A stretch of DNA of 56,435 nt from JAHEIJ01 sp040235565 (GTDB lineage: Bacteria > Pseudomonadota > Gammaproteobacteria > UBA6429 > Thiohalophilaceae). The translations under genes were made by a program, and so were the position numbers. Positions within the stretch are counted from its first letter, which is position 1. Every line of letters starts with the position of its first letter. Positions 36,204-45,348 of this stretch are shown here, piece by piece. Location of the stretch: positions 1 to 56,435 of the forward strand of contig JBECLA010000094.1 in NCBI GenBank assembly GCA_040235565.1. The letters are read 5' to 3'. The notes beneath the pieces are model-generated. The model saw only the letters and a program-made list of their open reading frames with translations, had not been told where the DNA came from and ran no database searches.

Positions 36204-37079
36204 ATGTTCCAAGGCAGTATGGTGGCGTTAGTCACTCCGATGCACCCTGATGGCAGTCTCGATGAAGCGGCGCTGGCGCGGCTGGTGGCATTTCATGTCG
36301 AGCACGGCACCGATGCCATCATTGCCATGGGGACCACGGGGGAATCCGCGACCCTGGATCACGCGGAACACGCCGAGGTGGTGCGCCAGGTGATCCAGCT
36401 GGCAGGGGGACGGATACCGGTCATCGCCGGGACCGGTTCCAATTCCACCCGGGAGGCCATCGAACTCACCCGACATGCCAGGGAGGCGGGTGCCGATGCC
36501 TGTTTGCTGGTCACGCCCTACTATAATAAGCCAACCCAGGAAGGCCTCTATCAGCACTTCAAGGCTGTGGCCGAGGCCGTGGACATTCCCCAAATCCTGT
36601 ACAACGTGCCGGGTCGGACGGCGGTCGATATGTTGCCGGATACGGTGGAACGCCTGGCGCAGATTGACAATATCATTGGTATCAAGGAAGCCACCGGCGA
36701 TATTGAACGCGGTACGGAGATCATGCGACGTTGCGGCAAGGCATTTGAAGTTTACAGTGGCGATGATGCCACCGCCCTGGAGTTGATCCTGGCCGGGGCA
36801 AGAGGGGACATCTCGGTGACAGCCAATGTCGCCCCCCGGGACATGCATGACATGTGCACCGCTGCACTGGCGGGGGATCGCGATACCGCGATGGCCATCA
36901 ATTCGCGCCTGCAGACCCTGCATAAAAATCTGTTTATCGAAGCCAACCCGATCCCGGTCAAATGGGCGTTGCATGATATGGGACTGATAGCGACCGGGAT
37001 ACGCCTGCCCCTGACCGTATTGTCAGAAACGCATCAAGCGGTTGTGCACCAGGCCCTGCAACAGGCCGGTGTGATCTAG
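36204..37079 (+). CDS. dapA: 4-hydroxy-tetrahydrodipicolinate synthase
   Basis: DapA condenses pyruvate with aspartate semialdehyde, the first committed step to lysine and diaminopimelate for the cell wall. The 291-residue protein has the Schiff-base Lys161 in IIGIKEATGD and the proton-relay Tyr133 in LYNVPGRT. GTTGESATL and TPYYNKPTQEG are family segments. The ATG at 36204 with GGAG upstream matches the conserved N-terminus (MFQGSMVALVTPM); an in-frame ATG at 36129 adds 25 unlikely residues. bamC follows after 34 bases, the same order as in E. coli. Confidence 0.96.
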   Translation: MFQGSMVALVTPMHPDGSLDEAALARLVAFHVEHGTDAIIAMGTTGESATLDHAEHAEVVRQVIQLAGGRIPVIAGTGSNSTREAIELTRHAREAGADACLLVTPYYNKPTQEGLYQHFKAVAEAVDIPQILYNVPGRTAVDMLPDTVERLAQIDNIIGIKEATGDIERGTEIMRRCGKAFEVYSGDDATALELILAGARGDISVTANVAPRDMHDMCTAALAGDRDTAMAINSRLQTLHKNLFIEANPIPVKWALHDMGLIATGIRLPLTVLSETHQAVVHQALQQAGVI

Positions 37080-37113
37080 TCAAACAACAATTATTTTTAC
37101 TGGAAAGGAAAAG

Positions 37114-38223
37114 ATGTCAGCGATTCTGCGCAGCAGCAAGATTATCAGTGTACTTTTGATTGTCGTATTAGCCAGTGGTTGCTCCTGGTTTGGTGGTAAG
37201 AAAGACAGCAGCCAGACCCGCCGGGACAGTCGTTCCCTCGAGGTCCCCCCGGAACTGACCCAGCCCAAAACCAGCGACAGCATGACGATCCCGGTGGTGA
37301 CCCCCGAGCAGGCCGGTTATGGCCCGCGTCCTGTGGATCAACAGACGCCGGTGGTGGATGCCACCCTGTTACCGGCGCCGGCAGGGGCACGGGTCATCCA
37401 GGTAGGCGACCTGCGCTGGGCGGAGCTGGATGGCCGACCGGAAACGGTTTGGCCGGAGGCGCAGGGTTTTTTGCGCAGCCTGGGATTTGAAATCAGCTAC
37501 GAAGATCCCCGGCTCGGTATTCTGGAAACCAACTGGCTGTCCAACCGGGCGTACCGGAATGTGGGTTTCTGGAAATCCCTGTTCGGCGGGGTAGCGGTGA
37601 CCGGCCTGCGGGATCGCTACCGCTTGCGACTTGAACGGACTGATGATCCGATGCTTACCCGGTTGTACCTGACCCATCAGGGTTTGATTGAAGATGTCGT
37701 CGAGGACGACTCGGGGGAGAACATCAACCGTGTCTGGCGTTGGCGACCCGCGGACGCCGAACTGGAAGCAGAAGTGTTGCAACGGTTCCTGGTGTTCCGT
37801 GGGCTTGATGAGCAACAGGCGGAAGAGATCACCAAGCCAAAACCGCGGCTTGAACGTGCCGTGTTGCAGGACATCAGTGGGGGGCAACTGCTTGTCGTGA
37901 ATGATAATTTTGCCCGTACCTGGCGACATGTCGGGGTCGCCATCGATCGTCTGGGCTTGAATGTCACCGATCGCAACCGATCAGAAGGGCTGTATTATCT
38001 GAGCCTGAGCGATGAATTTATTGAGCAGCATAAACAAGACGGTGGTTTACTGAAAAAGTGGTTTGGCGACGGAGATGAAAAAACAGCGCCGAAAAAATTT
38101 GTGCTGAAGCTGGAAGAACGTGGGGAGACCACCACCGTAAGCCTCCATGATGAGAATGGTCAGTTGGATAATTCAGCCATGGCGAAAGTTTTAAACGAGT
38201 TGTTCTATCAGCAATTGCGTTGA
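37114..38223 (+). CDS. bamC: Outer membrane protein assembly factor BamC
   Basis: BamC is an accessory lipoprotein of the BAM complex. The 369-residue precursor has a signal peptide with lipidated Cys23 (ASGC), an extended N-terminal segment that in E. coli lies across BamD, then two helix-grip domains (about 85-215 and 240-365). The segments WPEAQGFLRSLGFEI and WLSNRAY in the first and RTWRHVGVAIDRLGLNV in the second fit NlpB/DapX proteins. AAAGGAAAAG lies before the ATG. It is downstream of dapA, the classical position, and its stop runs into the next gene's start region, so coupling is likely. Confidence 0.9.
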   Translation: MSAILRSSKIISVLLIVVLASGCSWFGGKKDSSQTRRDSRSLEVPPELTQPKTSDSMTIPVVTPEQAGYGPRPVDQQTPVVDATLLPAPAGARVIQVGDLRWAELDGRPETVWPEAQGFLRSLGFEISYEDPRLGILETNWLSNRAYRNVGFWKSLFGGVAVTGLRDRYRLRLERTDDPMLTRLYLTHQGLIEDVVEDDSGENINRVWRWRPADAELEAEVLQRFLVFRGLDEQQAEEITKPKPRLERAVLQDISGGQLLVVNDNFARTWRHVGVAIDRLGLNVTDRNRSEGLYYLSLSDEFIEQHKQDGGLLKKWFGDGDEKTAPKKFVLKLEERGETTTVSLHDENGQLDNSAMAKVLNELFYQQLR

Positions 38224-38231
38224 GCAAGCCG

Positions 38232-38990
38232 ATGCACTTTGCCTCCCTCGGTAGCGGCAGCAAGGGCAATGCCACGCTGATTAGAAAAAACGCTACCTGT
38301 CTGCTGCTGGATAACGGATTTTCCGTGAAGGAAACCGAACAACGTTTGACTCGCCTGGGTCTGGGTGCAGAACAATTAACAGCAATACTGGTGACCCATG
38401 AACATGGCGACCATATCAGGGGAGTCGGACCGCTGGCACGAAAATACCGCATCCCGGTCTGGACTACCCGTGGTACAGCCAGTCATGTCGGGTTGGGACA
38501 GTTACCTGCCTTGAACTATATCGATGTGCATCAATCGTTTGAAATTGACGATATCGAAGTGCAGCCATATCCGGTGCCGCACGATGCGCGCGAACCCTGC
38601 CAGTTTGCCTTTGGTGATGGTGCCAAACGCCTGGGCGTTTTGACAGATGCCGGTTCGACCACGCCCCATATCGTCGACATGCTGTCAGGTTGTGAGGCAT
38701 TAATTCTGGAATGCAATCATGATATGGAGATGCTGATGAATGGCCCCTACCCGGAATCGCTCAAGACCAGGGTCGGAGGACGATTTGGCCATTTAAGCAA
38801 TCAACAAGCGGCCGAGTTGCTGGCACAATTGGATACACAACGATTGCAACACCTGGTGGCTGCGCACCTGAGTGAACAGAACAATACCGAGGAGCTGGCT
38901 TGCTACGCGCTGAGCGAAGCCATGAATTGCGAACTGCAGTGGGTGACGGTTGCGCAACAGGAGACCGGTCTGGATTGGCGCGACCTATGA
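38232..38990 (+). CDS. MBL-fold metallohydrolase (YycJ/WalJ-like)
   Basis: This 252-residue metallo-beta-lactamase-fold protein has the zinc motif HEHGDH in VTHEHGDHIRGVG and further ligands in TDAGSTTPHI, ECNHD and AAHLSEQNN. The N-terminal FASLGSGSKGNATLI strand-turn is typical of the WalJ/YycJ group, small hydrolases often annotated as phosphoribosyl-phosphodiesterase-like or nucleases. The exact substrate is unknown. Two starts are possible: ATG at 38232 (chosen) or TTG at 38220, which overlaps the bamC stop. It sits between bamC and purC, where E. coli has no gene. Confidence 0.85.
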   Translation: MHFASLGSGSKGNATLIRKNATCLLLDNGFSVKETEQRLTRLGLGAEQLTAILVTHEHGDHIRGVGPLARKYRIPVWTTRGTASHVGLGQLPALNYIDVHQSFEIDDIEVQPYPVPHDAREPCQFAFGDGAKRLGVLTDAGSTTPHIVDMLSGCEALILECNHDMEMLMNGPYPESLKTRVGGRFGHLSNQQAAELLAQLDTQRLQHLVAAHLSEQNNTEELACYALSEAMNCELQWVTVAQQETGLDWRDL

Positions 38991-39095
38991 AGGCCGGATA
39001 TATAATTTGGCGTTACAACCGGAAACAGATCGATACGGAACAATGAGTTGTTAGCAGTCAACTCAACTAAATAACCTAACATCTGGACCAGGACA

Positions 39096-39821
39096 ATGAA
39101 AAAACAGGCAGAACTCTACGCGGGGAAAGCGAAAACCGTTTATACCACGGATGATCCAGACAAGTTGATCATGCATTTTCGCAATGACACATCGGCCTTT
39201 GATGGTGAAAAGGTGGCGCAACTGGAGCGCAAGGGCATGGTCAACAACAAGTTTAATGCCTTCATTATGCAAAAGCTCGAAGCCGGTGGCGTGCCAACCC
39301 ATTTTGAAAAACTTCTGTCAGAAGATGAGGCATTATTCAAAAAACTCGAAATGCTGCCGGTCGAATGTGTGGTACGCAATATCAGTGCCGGTAGTTTGTG
39401 TCGTCGTTTGGGTGTTGAGGAAGGACTGGATCTGGAGCCGCCAACCTTTGAGTTCTTTTTAAAGAATGACAAGTTGCACGATCCTATGATTAACGACTCC
39501 CACATTCTGACCTTTAAGTGGGCGAGCCAGGATGAAATTGACCAGATGAAAGCACTGACCTTCAAGGTGAATGATATTCTCAAAGCCTTGTTTGCCGATG
39601 CCGGGATGTTACTGGTGGATTACAAGATCGAATTCGGTCGTTGTCAGGGAGCATTACTGTTGGGTGATGAGTTTAGCCCTGACGGCTGTCGCTTATGGGA
39701 TGCGGAAACACGTAAGAAACTGGATAAAGACCGGTTTCGGCAAGGTCTGGGAGATGTGATTGAAGCCTATGAAGAAGTAGCCCATCGTCTGGGCGTGGAC
39801 CTGGCACCCGTACAGGCCTAG
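39096..39821 (+). CDS. purC: Phosphoribosylaminoimidazole-succinocarboxamide synthase
   Basis: PurC is SAICAR synthetase; it joins aspartate to CAIR with ATP in purine synthesis. At 241 residues it is close to E. coli PurC (237). Family segments are clear: ELYAGKAKTVY near the N-terminus, RNDTSAFDGEK, VVRNISAGSLCRR and VDYKIEFGRC, and DEFSPDGCRLWD. A TATATA stretch at 38999-39004 with TTGGCG 18 bases upstream could be its promoter. It follows the metallohydrolase by 105 bases on the same strand, as part of the dapA-bamC-purC neighbourhood. Confidence 0.96.
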   Translation: MKKQAELYAGKAKTVYTTDDPDKLIMHFRNDTSAFDGEKVAQLERKGMVNNKFNAFIMQKLEAGGVPTHFEKLLSEDEALFKKLEMLPVECVVRNISAGSLCRRLGVEEGLDLEPPTFEFFLKNDKLHDPMINDSHILTFKWASQDEIDQMKALTFKVNDILKALFADAGMLLVDYKIEFGRCQGALLLGDEFSPDGCRLWDAETRKKLDKDRFRQGLGDVIEAYEEVAHRLGVDLAPVQA

Positions 39822-39926
39822 CGGCAAGGCGATTTGTCTCCGGTTGGGATAGAAATCTTGATGGAGACTGGACACGCTTCATTTTTCTCTCTGTATAGGC
39901 TACTGACTTTTGTTATTATCTTGCGA

Positions 39927-39951
39927 CCCTGGCAGGTTGTCGGGGTTTTTT
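39927..39951 (+). terminator. Likely intrinsic terminator of purC
   Basis: CCCTGGCA (39927-39934) pairs with TGTCGGGG (39938-39945) using two G-T pairs, with loop GGT, and is followed by six T (39946-39951). It lies 106 bases after purC and before the parE promoter region. Confidence 0.6.
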
Positions 39952-40052
39952 GTGGGCTGGGTTTTAATCTTGCGGCCTTAAAATCCGTACAATGCAGGGT
40001 TGTGAGAATAACCAGATTCCGTTAATGACGATAACAATTTGAATTACGTTTT

Positions 40053-41942
40053 ATGAGCAAAGAAAGTTATACGGCTGAATCCATTGAGGTCTTGACCGGT
40101 CTTGATCCGGTTCGCAAACGCCCGGGAATGTATACCCAGACCGAGCGACCCAACCACCTGGCCCAGGAAGTCATCGATAACAGCGTGGATGAGGCCATTT
40201 CCGGCCACGCGAGTAAGGTCGATGTCATTCTTTATAAAGATGGTTCCCTGCAAGTCAGCGATGACGGACGCGGAATGCCGGTCGACAAGCATCCCGGTGA
40301 AAAAATTCCGGGTGTTGAAGTGATTCTCACGCGCCTGCATGCCGGTGGCAAATTTTCCACCAAGAACTATCAGTTTTCCGGTGGTTTGCATGGCGTGGGC
40401 GTGTCAGTGGTTAATGCCTTGTCCAAGCACCTTGAAGTCTGGATTAAACGTGGTGGCAAGGAATACAACATGGCGTTTGCCAATGGCGAACGTGCTTCCA
40501 AGCTGGAAGTCGTCGGCACGGTCGGGCAACGCAATACCGGTACGACCCTGCGCTTCTGGCCAGACCCGAAATTTTTTGATTCTCCCAAATTTTCGGTACC
40601 GCGGCTCAAACACGTGCTGCGTGCCAAGGCGGTGCTGTGTCCGGGCTTGACGGTTACCTTCAAGGATGAAAATTCCGGCGAGACAGAAACCTGGTATTAC
40701 GAGGATGGCCTCAAGGCCTATCTGCAGGACGCCTTGAATGGTGTCGAGCAACTTCCGCAGGAAATCTTCATGGGCAGTATGGCCGGCAATGAGGAAGCGG
40801 TGGACTGGGCACTGGTATGGGTGCCGGATGGCAATGCCAATATTGCCGAAAGTTACGTCAATCTGATCCCGACTTCCCAGGGGGGGACTCACGTTAACGG
40901 CTTACGCACCGGCCTGACCGAGGCAGTGCGGGAATTTTGTGAGTTTCGTAACCTGGTGCCGCGTGGCGTGAAACTGAGTCCCGAAGATGTCTGGGACAAA
41001 GTGAATTACATTCTTTCCGTCAAGCTGACCGATCCGCAGTTTTCCGGCCAGACCAAGGAACGCCTTTCTTCTCGCGAGTGTGCGCCATTTGTATCAGGTG
41101 TGGTGAAAGATGCGTTTGCGCTGTGGCTGAATCAACACGTTGAAGAAGGTGAGCGGATTGCCGAACTGGCAATCAATAATGCCCAGAGTCGTCTGCGGGC
41201 AGGCCGCAAAGTGGTGCGCAAAAAGATTACCCAGGGTCCCGCCCTGCCGGGTAAGTTGGCGGATTGCAGCAGTCAGGATCCTGAACGAACTGAATTGTTC
41301 CTGGTGGAAGGTGACTCCGCCGGGGGCTCGGCCAAGCAGGGCCGCGATCGGGAATATCAGGCCATCATGCCGCTACGGGGCAAGATATTGAATACCTGGG
41401 AAGTGGAGCCAACCGAGGTGTTGGGATCACAGGAAGTGCATGATATTTCAGTGGCGATCGGGGTGGATCCCGGTTCCAGCAATTTGTCCGGTTTGCGCTA
41501 TGCCAAGATCATTATTCTGGCCGATGCGGATTCGGATGGGGCGCACATCGCCACCTTGTTGACCGCATTGTTCCTGCGGCACTTCAAACCGCTGGTGGAA
41601 GGGGGCCATGTCTATGTGGCGATGCCTCCTTTATATCGCGTCGATGTCGGCAAGCAACTGTTCTATGCCACCGATGACGCAGAACGACAGGGCATCCTGG
41701 ACAGAATTGCCGCCGAGAAGATCAAGGGCAAGATTATGGTGACCCGTTTCAAGGGCCTGGGTGAAATGAATCCCATGCAATTGCGTGAAACCACCATGGA
41801 TCCGGATACCCGACGACTGGCTCGTCTGACCATCAAGTCCGGTGACGGGACACCACAAATTATGGATATGTTGCTGGCGAAAAAGCGTGCCGCGGATCGG
41901 AAGAAATGGCTGGAGAAGAAGGGCGATCTGGCAGAAGTCTGA
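40053..41942 (+). CDS. parE: DNA topoisomerase IV subunit B
   Basis: ParE is the ATPase subunit of topoisomerase IV, which unlinks daughter chromosomes. The 629-residue protein (E. coli 630) has the GHKL ATP-binding site (EVIDNSVDEA, DDGRGMP, GGLHGVGVSVVNAL), the transducer domain, and a TOPRIM domain with FLVEGDSAGGSA and DADSDGAHI metal-binding acidic residues. The length and lack of the long GyrB insert separate it from GyrB. The parC gene follows after 66 bases. A promoter is expected in the 101 bases between the purC terminator and the ATG; TACAAT at 39988-39993 is a possible -10. Confidence 0.96.
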   Translation: MSKESYTAESIEVLTGLDPVRKRPGMYTQTERPNHLAQEVIDNSVDEAISGHASKVDVILYKDGSLQVSDDGRGMPVDKHPGEKIPGVEVILTRLHAGGKFSTKNYQFSGGLHGVGVSVVNALSKHLEVWIKRGGKEYNMAFANGERASKLEVVGTVGQRNTGTTLRFWPDPKFFDSPKFSVPRLKHVLRAKAVLCPGLTVTFKDENSGETETWYYEDGLKAYLQDALNGVEQLPQEIFMGSMAGNEEAVDWALVWVPDGNANIAESYVNLIPTSQGGTHVNGLRTGLTEAVREFCEFRNLVPRGVKLSPEDVWDKVNYILSVKLTDPQFSGQTKERLSSRECAPFVSGVVKDAFALWLNQHVEEGERIAELAINNAQSRLRAGRKVVRKKITQGPALPGKLADCSSQDPERTELFLVEGDSAGGSAKQGRDREYQAIMPLRGKILNTWEVEPTEVLGSQEVHDISVAIGVDPGSSNLSGLRYAKIIILADADSDGAHIATLLTALFLRHFKPLVEGGHVYVAMPPLYRVDVGKQLFYATDDAERQGILDRIAAEKIKGKIMVTRFKGLGEMNPMQLRETTMDPDTRRLARLTIKSGDGTPQIMDMLLAKKRAADRKKWLEKKGDLAEV

Positions 41943-42008
41943 GCGAGACGATCTGATCGGATTACCCGTACGCAGTTAACCGAAGACAATTGATGGAAGT
42001 GAAGTGTT

Positions 42009-44255
42009 ATGGCTAGTGTGCCTGCTGACGATAATATTGAATTACTCCCACTGAAAGAATTTAGCGAAAAGTCCTACCTGGACTATTCCATGTATGTGAT
42101 TCTGGATCGGGCATTGCCGCATATCGGCGATGGTTTGAAACCGGTACAACGACGCATTGTGTATGCCATGTCCGAGCTGGGTCTTAAAGCCGGCAGCAAA
42201 TTCAAGAAATCCGCCCGTACCGTCGGCGATGTGCTCGGCAAGTTCCATCCTCACGGGGATTCAGCCTGTTACGAAGCCATGGTCTTGATGGCGCAACCGT
42301 TCAGCTATCGCTACCCGTTACTGGAAGGGCAGGGCAACTGGGGGTCACCGGATGATCCCAAATCATTTGCCGCGATGCGCTATACCGAAGCGCGCTTGTC
42401 CCGCTTTGCCGAACTGTTGTTGGCTGAAGTGGCACAGGGTACGGTTGACTGGATTCCGAATTTTGACGGTACGCTGGAAGAACCAAAACTGTTACCCGCC
42501 CAGGTCCCGCATGTTTTGCTAAACGGCACCACGGGAATCGCCGTTGGCATGACGACTGACATTCCGCCGCATAACCTGACTGAAGTGGTCGGCGCCTGTA
42601 TTCATTTACTCGACAATCCGAAAGCCAGCGTCAGAGAGTTATACAAGTTTATTCCAGGTCCGGATTATCCTACTGACGCCGAGATCATCACTCCCCGGAT
42701 TGATTTGTTAAAGATCTATGAAACCGGAAATGGCGGGATTCGCATGCGCGCCCGCTATGAACGGGAAAATGGTGACATCATCATTACTGCCTTACCGCAT
42801 CAGGCATCTCCCGCCAAGATTCTGGAACAGATCGCCAGCCAGATGAATGCCAAGAAATTACCTATGGTGGTGGATCTGCGGGATGAATCGGATCATGAAA
42901 ATCCGACCCGTCTGGTGATCGTCCCGCGTTCCAATCGGATTGAGGTGGAAGGGTTGATGGCCCATCTGTTTGCCACCACGGACCTGGAACGAACTTACCG
43001 GGTGAATATGAACGTCATCGGCCTGAACGGTCGGCCAGGAGTGCTGAATCTGCGGGAAATGCTGGCAGAATGGCTCAAGTACCGTATCGAAACAGTTCGG
43101 CGTCGCTTACAGTTCCGGCTTGATAAGGTTGCCAGACGGCTGCACATCCTGGATGGCCTGATGGTGGCCTACCTGAATATTGACGAAGTGATCAAGATAA
43201 TTCGGGAAAATGACAAACCCAAACCGGTCTTGATGAAACGCTTCAAGCTCAGCGATGAACAGGCGGAAGCGATTCTGGAATTGAAACTGCGTCATTTGGC
43301 CAAACTGGAAGAAATGGCGATCCGCACCGAACAAAAGGAACTGAAACAGGAACAGGCAGAACTGCAGAAGTTGCTGTCCTCCAAGCAACGTTTGAAAACT
43401 TTTATTAAAAAGGAACTTAAACAAATTATCGAAACGCATGGTGATGAGCGCCGCTCACCTATCGTTGAACGGGCAGCGGCGCAGGCAATATCTGCCACGG
43501 AGCTCATCAGTGCCGAACCGGTAACGATCATCTTGTCTGAAAAAGGCTGGGTCCGTAGCGCCAGGGGCCATGATGTCGATGCCGCCAGCCTGAGTTACAA
43601 GTCGGGTGATGATTATCTGGATGCCGCCAGAGGAAAAAGTAATCAACTGGCAGTGTTTATCGATTCTACCGGCCGCACCTATGCCGTCCCGGCCCATACC
43701 CTGCCATCGGCACGGGGGCAGGGCGAACCGCTGACCGGACGGCTCAGCCCGCCCAGCGGGGCAACGTTTCGTGGTGTCATGGCAGGCGATCCGGAGCAAC
43801 TATTCTTGTTAGCGACTGATTTCGGTTATGGTTTTGTGGTCAAGCTGGAAGACCTGATTACTCGCAATAAGAAAGGCAAGGCGGTGTTGAAGGTTCCGGA
43901 AGGGGCCCGGGTCCTGCCACCGGTCGCAGTGGCTGACATGGAAACCCATTGGGTCGCGATCGTCAATAACGATGGCAAATTACTCATTCACCATATCGCG
44001 GAGTTGCCCCAATTACCCAAGGGCAAGGGGGTGAAGATCATGAATATCCCCACTGCCAAGACAAAGAATCGACAGGAGTACGTGACGGCCATCACGGTGA
44101 TTGATGAAGATGACAACCTGAAGATTTATTCCGGCAAACGTTACAAGGTACTCAAACCGGAAGATATGGAAGTGTACGAAGGGGAACGGGCGCAGCGTGG
44201 GCACAAGTTACCCCAGGGCTTTCGTACGGTGAGTCGCATGGAACCCGAGGCATAA
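42009..44255 (+). CDS. parC: DNA topoisomerase IV subunit A
   Basis: ParC is the DNA-cleaving subunit of topoisomerase IV. The 748-residue protein has the active-site Tyr125 in AAMRYTEARL, the winged-helix QRDR segment GKFHPHGDSACYE, a coiled-coil arm (about 410-485) and the C-terminal beta-pinwheel with the Gly-rich DNA-wrapping strands. The residues that most often change in quinolone-resistant strains, Ser85 and Glu89 (E. coli Ser80 and Glu84), are wild type. It follows parE by 66 bases, an unusual but known order with parE first. It converges on the lipoprotein gene. Confidence 0.96.
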   Translation: MASVPADDNIELLPLKEFSEKSYLDYSMYVILDRALPHIGDGLKPVQRRIVYAMSELGLKAGSKFKKSARTVGDVLGKFHPHGDSACYEAMVLMAQPFSYRYPLLEGQGNWGSPDDPKSFAAMRYTEARLSRFAELLLAEVAQGTVDWIPNFDGTLEEPKLLPAQVPHVLLNGTTGIAVGMTTDIPPHNLTEVVGACIHLLDNPKASVRELYKFIPGPDYPTDAEIITPRIDLLKIYETGNGGIRMRARYERENGDIIITALPHQASPAKILEQIASQMNAKKLPMVVDLRDESDHENPTRLVIVPRSNRIEVEGLMAHLFATTDLERTYRVNMNVIGLNGRPGVLNLREMLAEWLKYRIETVRRRLQFRLDKVARRLHILDGLMVAYLNIDEVIKIIRENDKPKPVLMKRFKLSDEQAEAILELKLRHLAKLEEMAIRTEQKELKQEQAELQKLLSSKQRLKTFIKKELKQIIETHGDERRSPIVERAAAQAISATELISAEPVTIILSEKGWVRSARGHDVDAASLSYKSGDDYLDAARGKSNQLAVFIDSTGRTYAVPAHTLPSARGQGEPLTGRLSPPSGATFRGVMAGDPEQLFLLATDFGYGFVVKLEDLITRNKKGKAVLKVPEGARVLPPVAVADMETHWVAIVNNDGKLLIHHIAELPQLPKGKGVKIMNIPTAKTKNRQEYVTAITVIDEDDNLKIYSGKRYKVLKPEDMEVYEGERAQRGHKLPQGFRTVSRMEPEA

Positions 44256-44277
44256 TCGGTTGAGGACTGGTTGACCC

Positions 44278-45348
44278 TCAGGGTTTCGGCGGTTGTACCG
44301 CCGCGCCATCGCTGCTGAGCCGTTCCAGCTTTTTCAGAACCCGTTCGGCTCGATCAATATGGGCCTCCAGCTTCTGGTTGCCGGGATCGATTTCCAGCAG
44401 TGAGTTCCAGACATCCAGTGCTTGCTGAATTTTACCGCTACTGTAGAGCCGTCGCCCGGCGGCAATCTTCTGATCGATGCCTGTATGGTAGCGTCGCTCC
44501 AGTTCTTTCTGAAGTTTGATGGAGGTGGCATCACGGCTGTTCTGTTTGCGTAATACGTTCAAATGTTGCCGCGCTCGTCGTAGATTGTCCTGGCTGTAAC
44601 CCTGTTTGAGTTCGGCAATCAGGGCCCGGGTTTTATCGTTTTGTTTGCGGACTTCGGCTTTTTCCGCCTGCGCCAGCTTTTTCCTGGCGATAGCGAGCTG
44701 TTTTTTATCAACATTTTTTGAGCCTATACGTTCCGCCAATTTCAGGCAGGTTTCCGCCAGATTGTAGTCATTTGCATCGAGTGCCGATTGGATACACTCG
44801 ACCAGATGGTCAGCAGTTTCATCCACCAGTTCCGGATAATCACGCAATTCATCATAACGCCGATAATCATCGGGAATAACCCGGACGATCTCTTTTTGTA
44901 CCGGAGCATTTTTTATCAACCAGTTGGCTCGGTTCAGCAACAGGGAGAGTTCCAGTTGTTTGAGATAACTTTCCCGTTGTTGCAGAAATTCCTGTTGCGC
45001 CTCACGAATGGCTTTGCTGTGTGGAACTTTTTTGAGGGCTTGTTCATAGGTTTGTTGCGCCGGGTACCATTTTTCCTGACGAGTCAGCCTGTGTGCTTTT
45101 TTAATGGTCGCCGTTTCAAACTCGGGGATCAGTTTTTCAATACGTTTTTTTTGTTGCATTAAACGGTTGTAATCCGTGTGCGAGGGACGCACATAATCCA
45201 GCATTGCCAGAGCTTCGGCGTATTCCTGCTGCTGGATCATTCCGTCGATTTTTTCGGGTAAATCAGAACTGAAAGATGACAGATAAGCACAACCCCCAAA
45301 TAGTAGCTGGATCACGAGCAGCGGGGTGACAACAAGCAGTCGTTTCAT
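44278..45348 (-). CDS. Predicted lipoprotein with TPR-like helical repeats
   Basis: This 356-residue exported protein has a signal peptide ending in a lipobox-like FGGC with Cys20. The rest is almost all helical: tandem repeat-like segments with AHRLTRQEKWYPAQQTYEQALKK and GRRLYSSGKIQQALDVWNSLL resembling TPR units at the N- and C-terminal thirds, and a long charged coil between (about 210-265). I do not recognise a named family. Its ATG overlaps the stop of the adenylate cyclase gene by four bases (ATGA), so the two are made together. A role in the cyclase's signal chain or in envelope assembly is inferred from that pairing only. Confidence 0.75.
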   Translation of the reverse strand: MKRLLVVTPLLVIQLLFGGCAYLSSFSSDLPEKIDGMIQQQEYAEALAMLDYVRPSHTDYNRLMQQKKRIEKLIPEFETATIKKAHRLTRQEKWYPAQQTYEQALKKVPHSKAIREAQQEFLQQRESYLKQLELSLLLNRANWLIKNAPVQKEIVRVIPDDYRRYDELRDYPELVDETADHLVECIQSALDANDYNLAETCLKLAERIGSKNVDKKQLAIARKKLAQAEKAEVRKQNDKTRALIAELKQGYSQDNLRRARQHLNVLRKQNSRDATSIKLQKELERRYHTGIDQKIAAGRRLYSSGKIQQALDVWNSLLEIDPGNQKLEAHIDRAERVLKKLERLSSDGAAVQPPKP

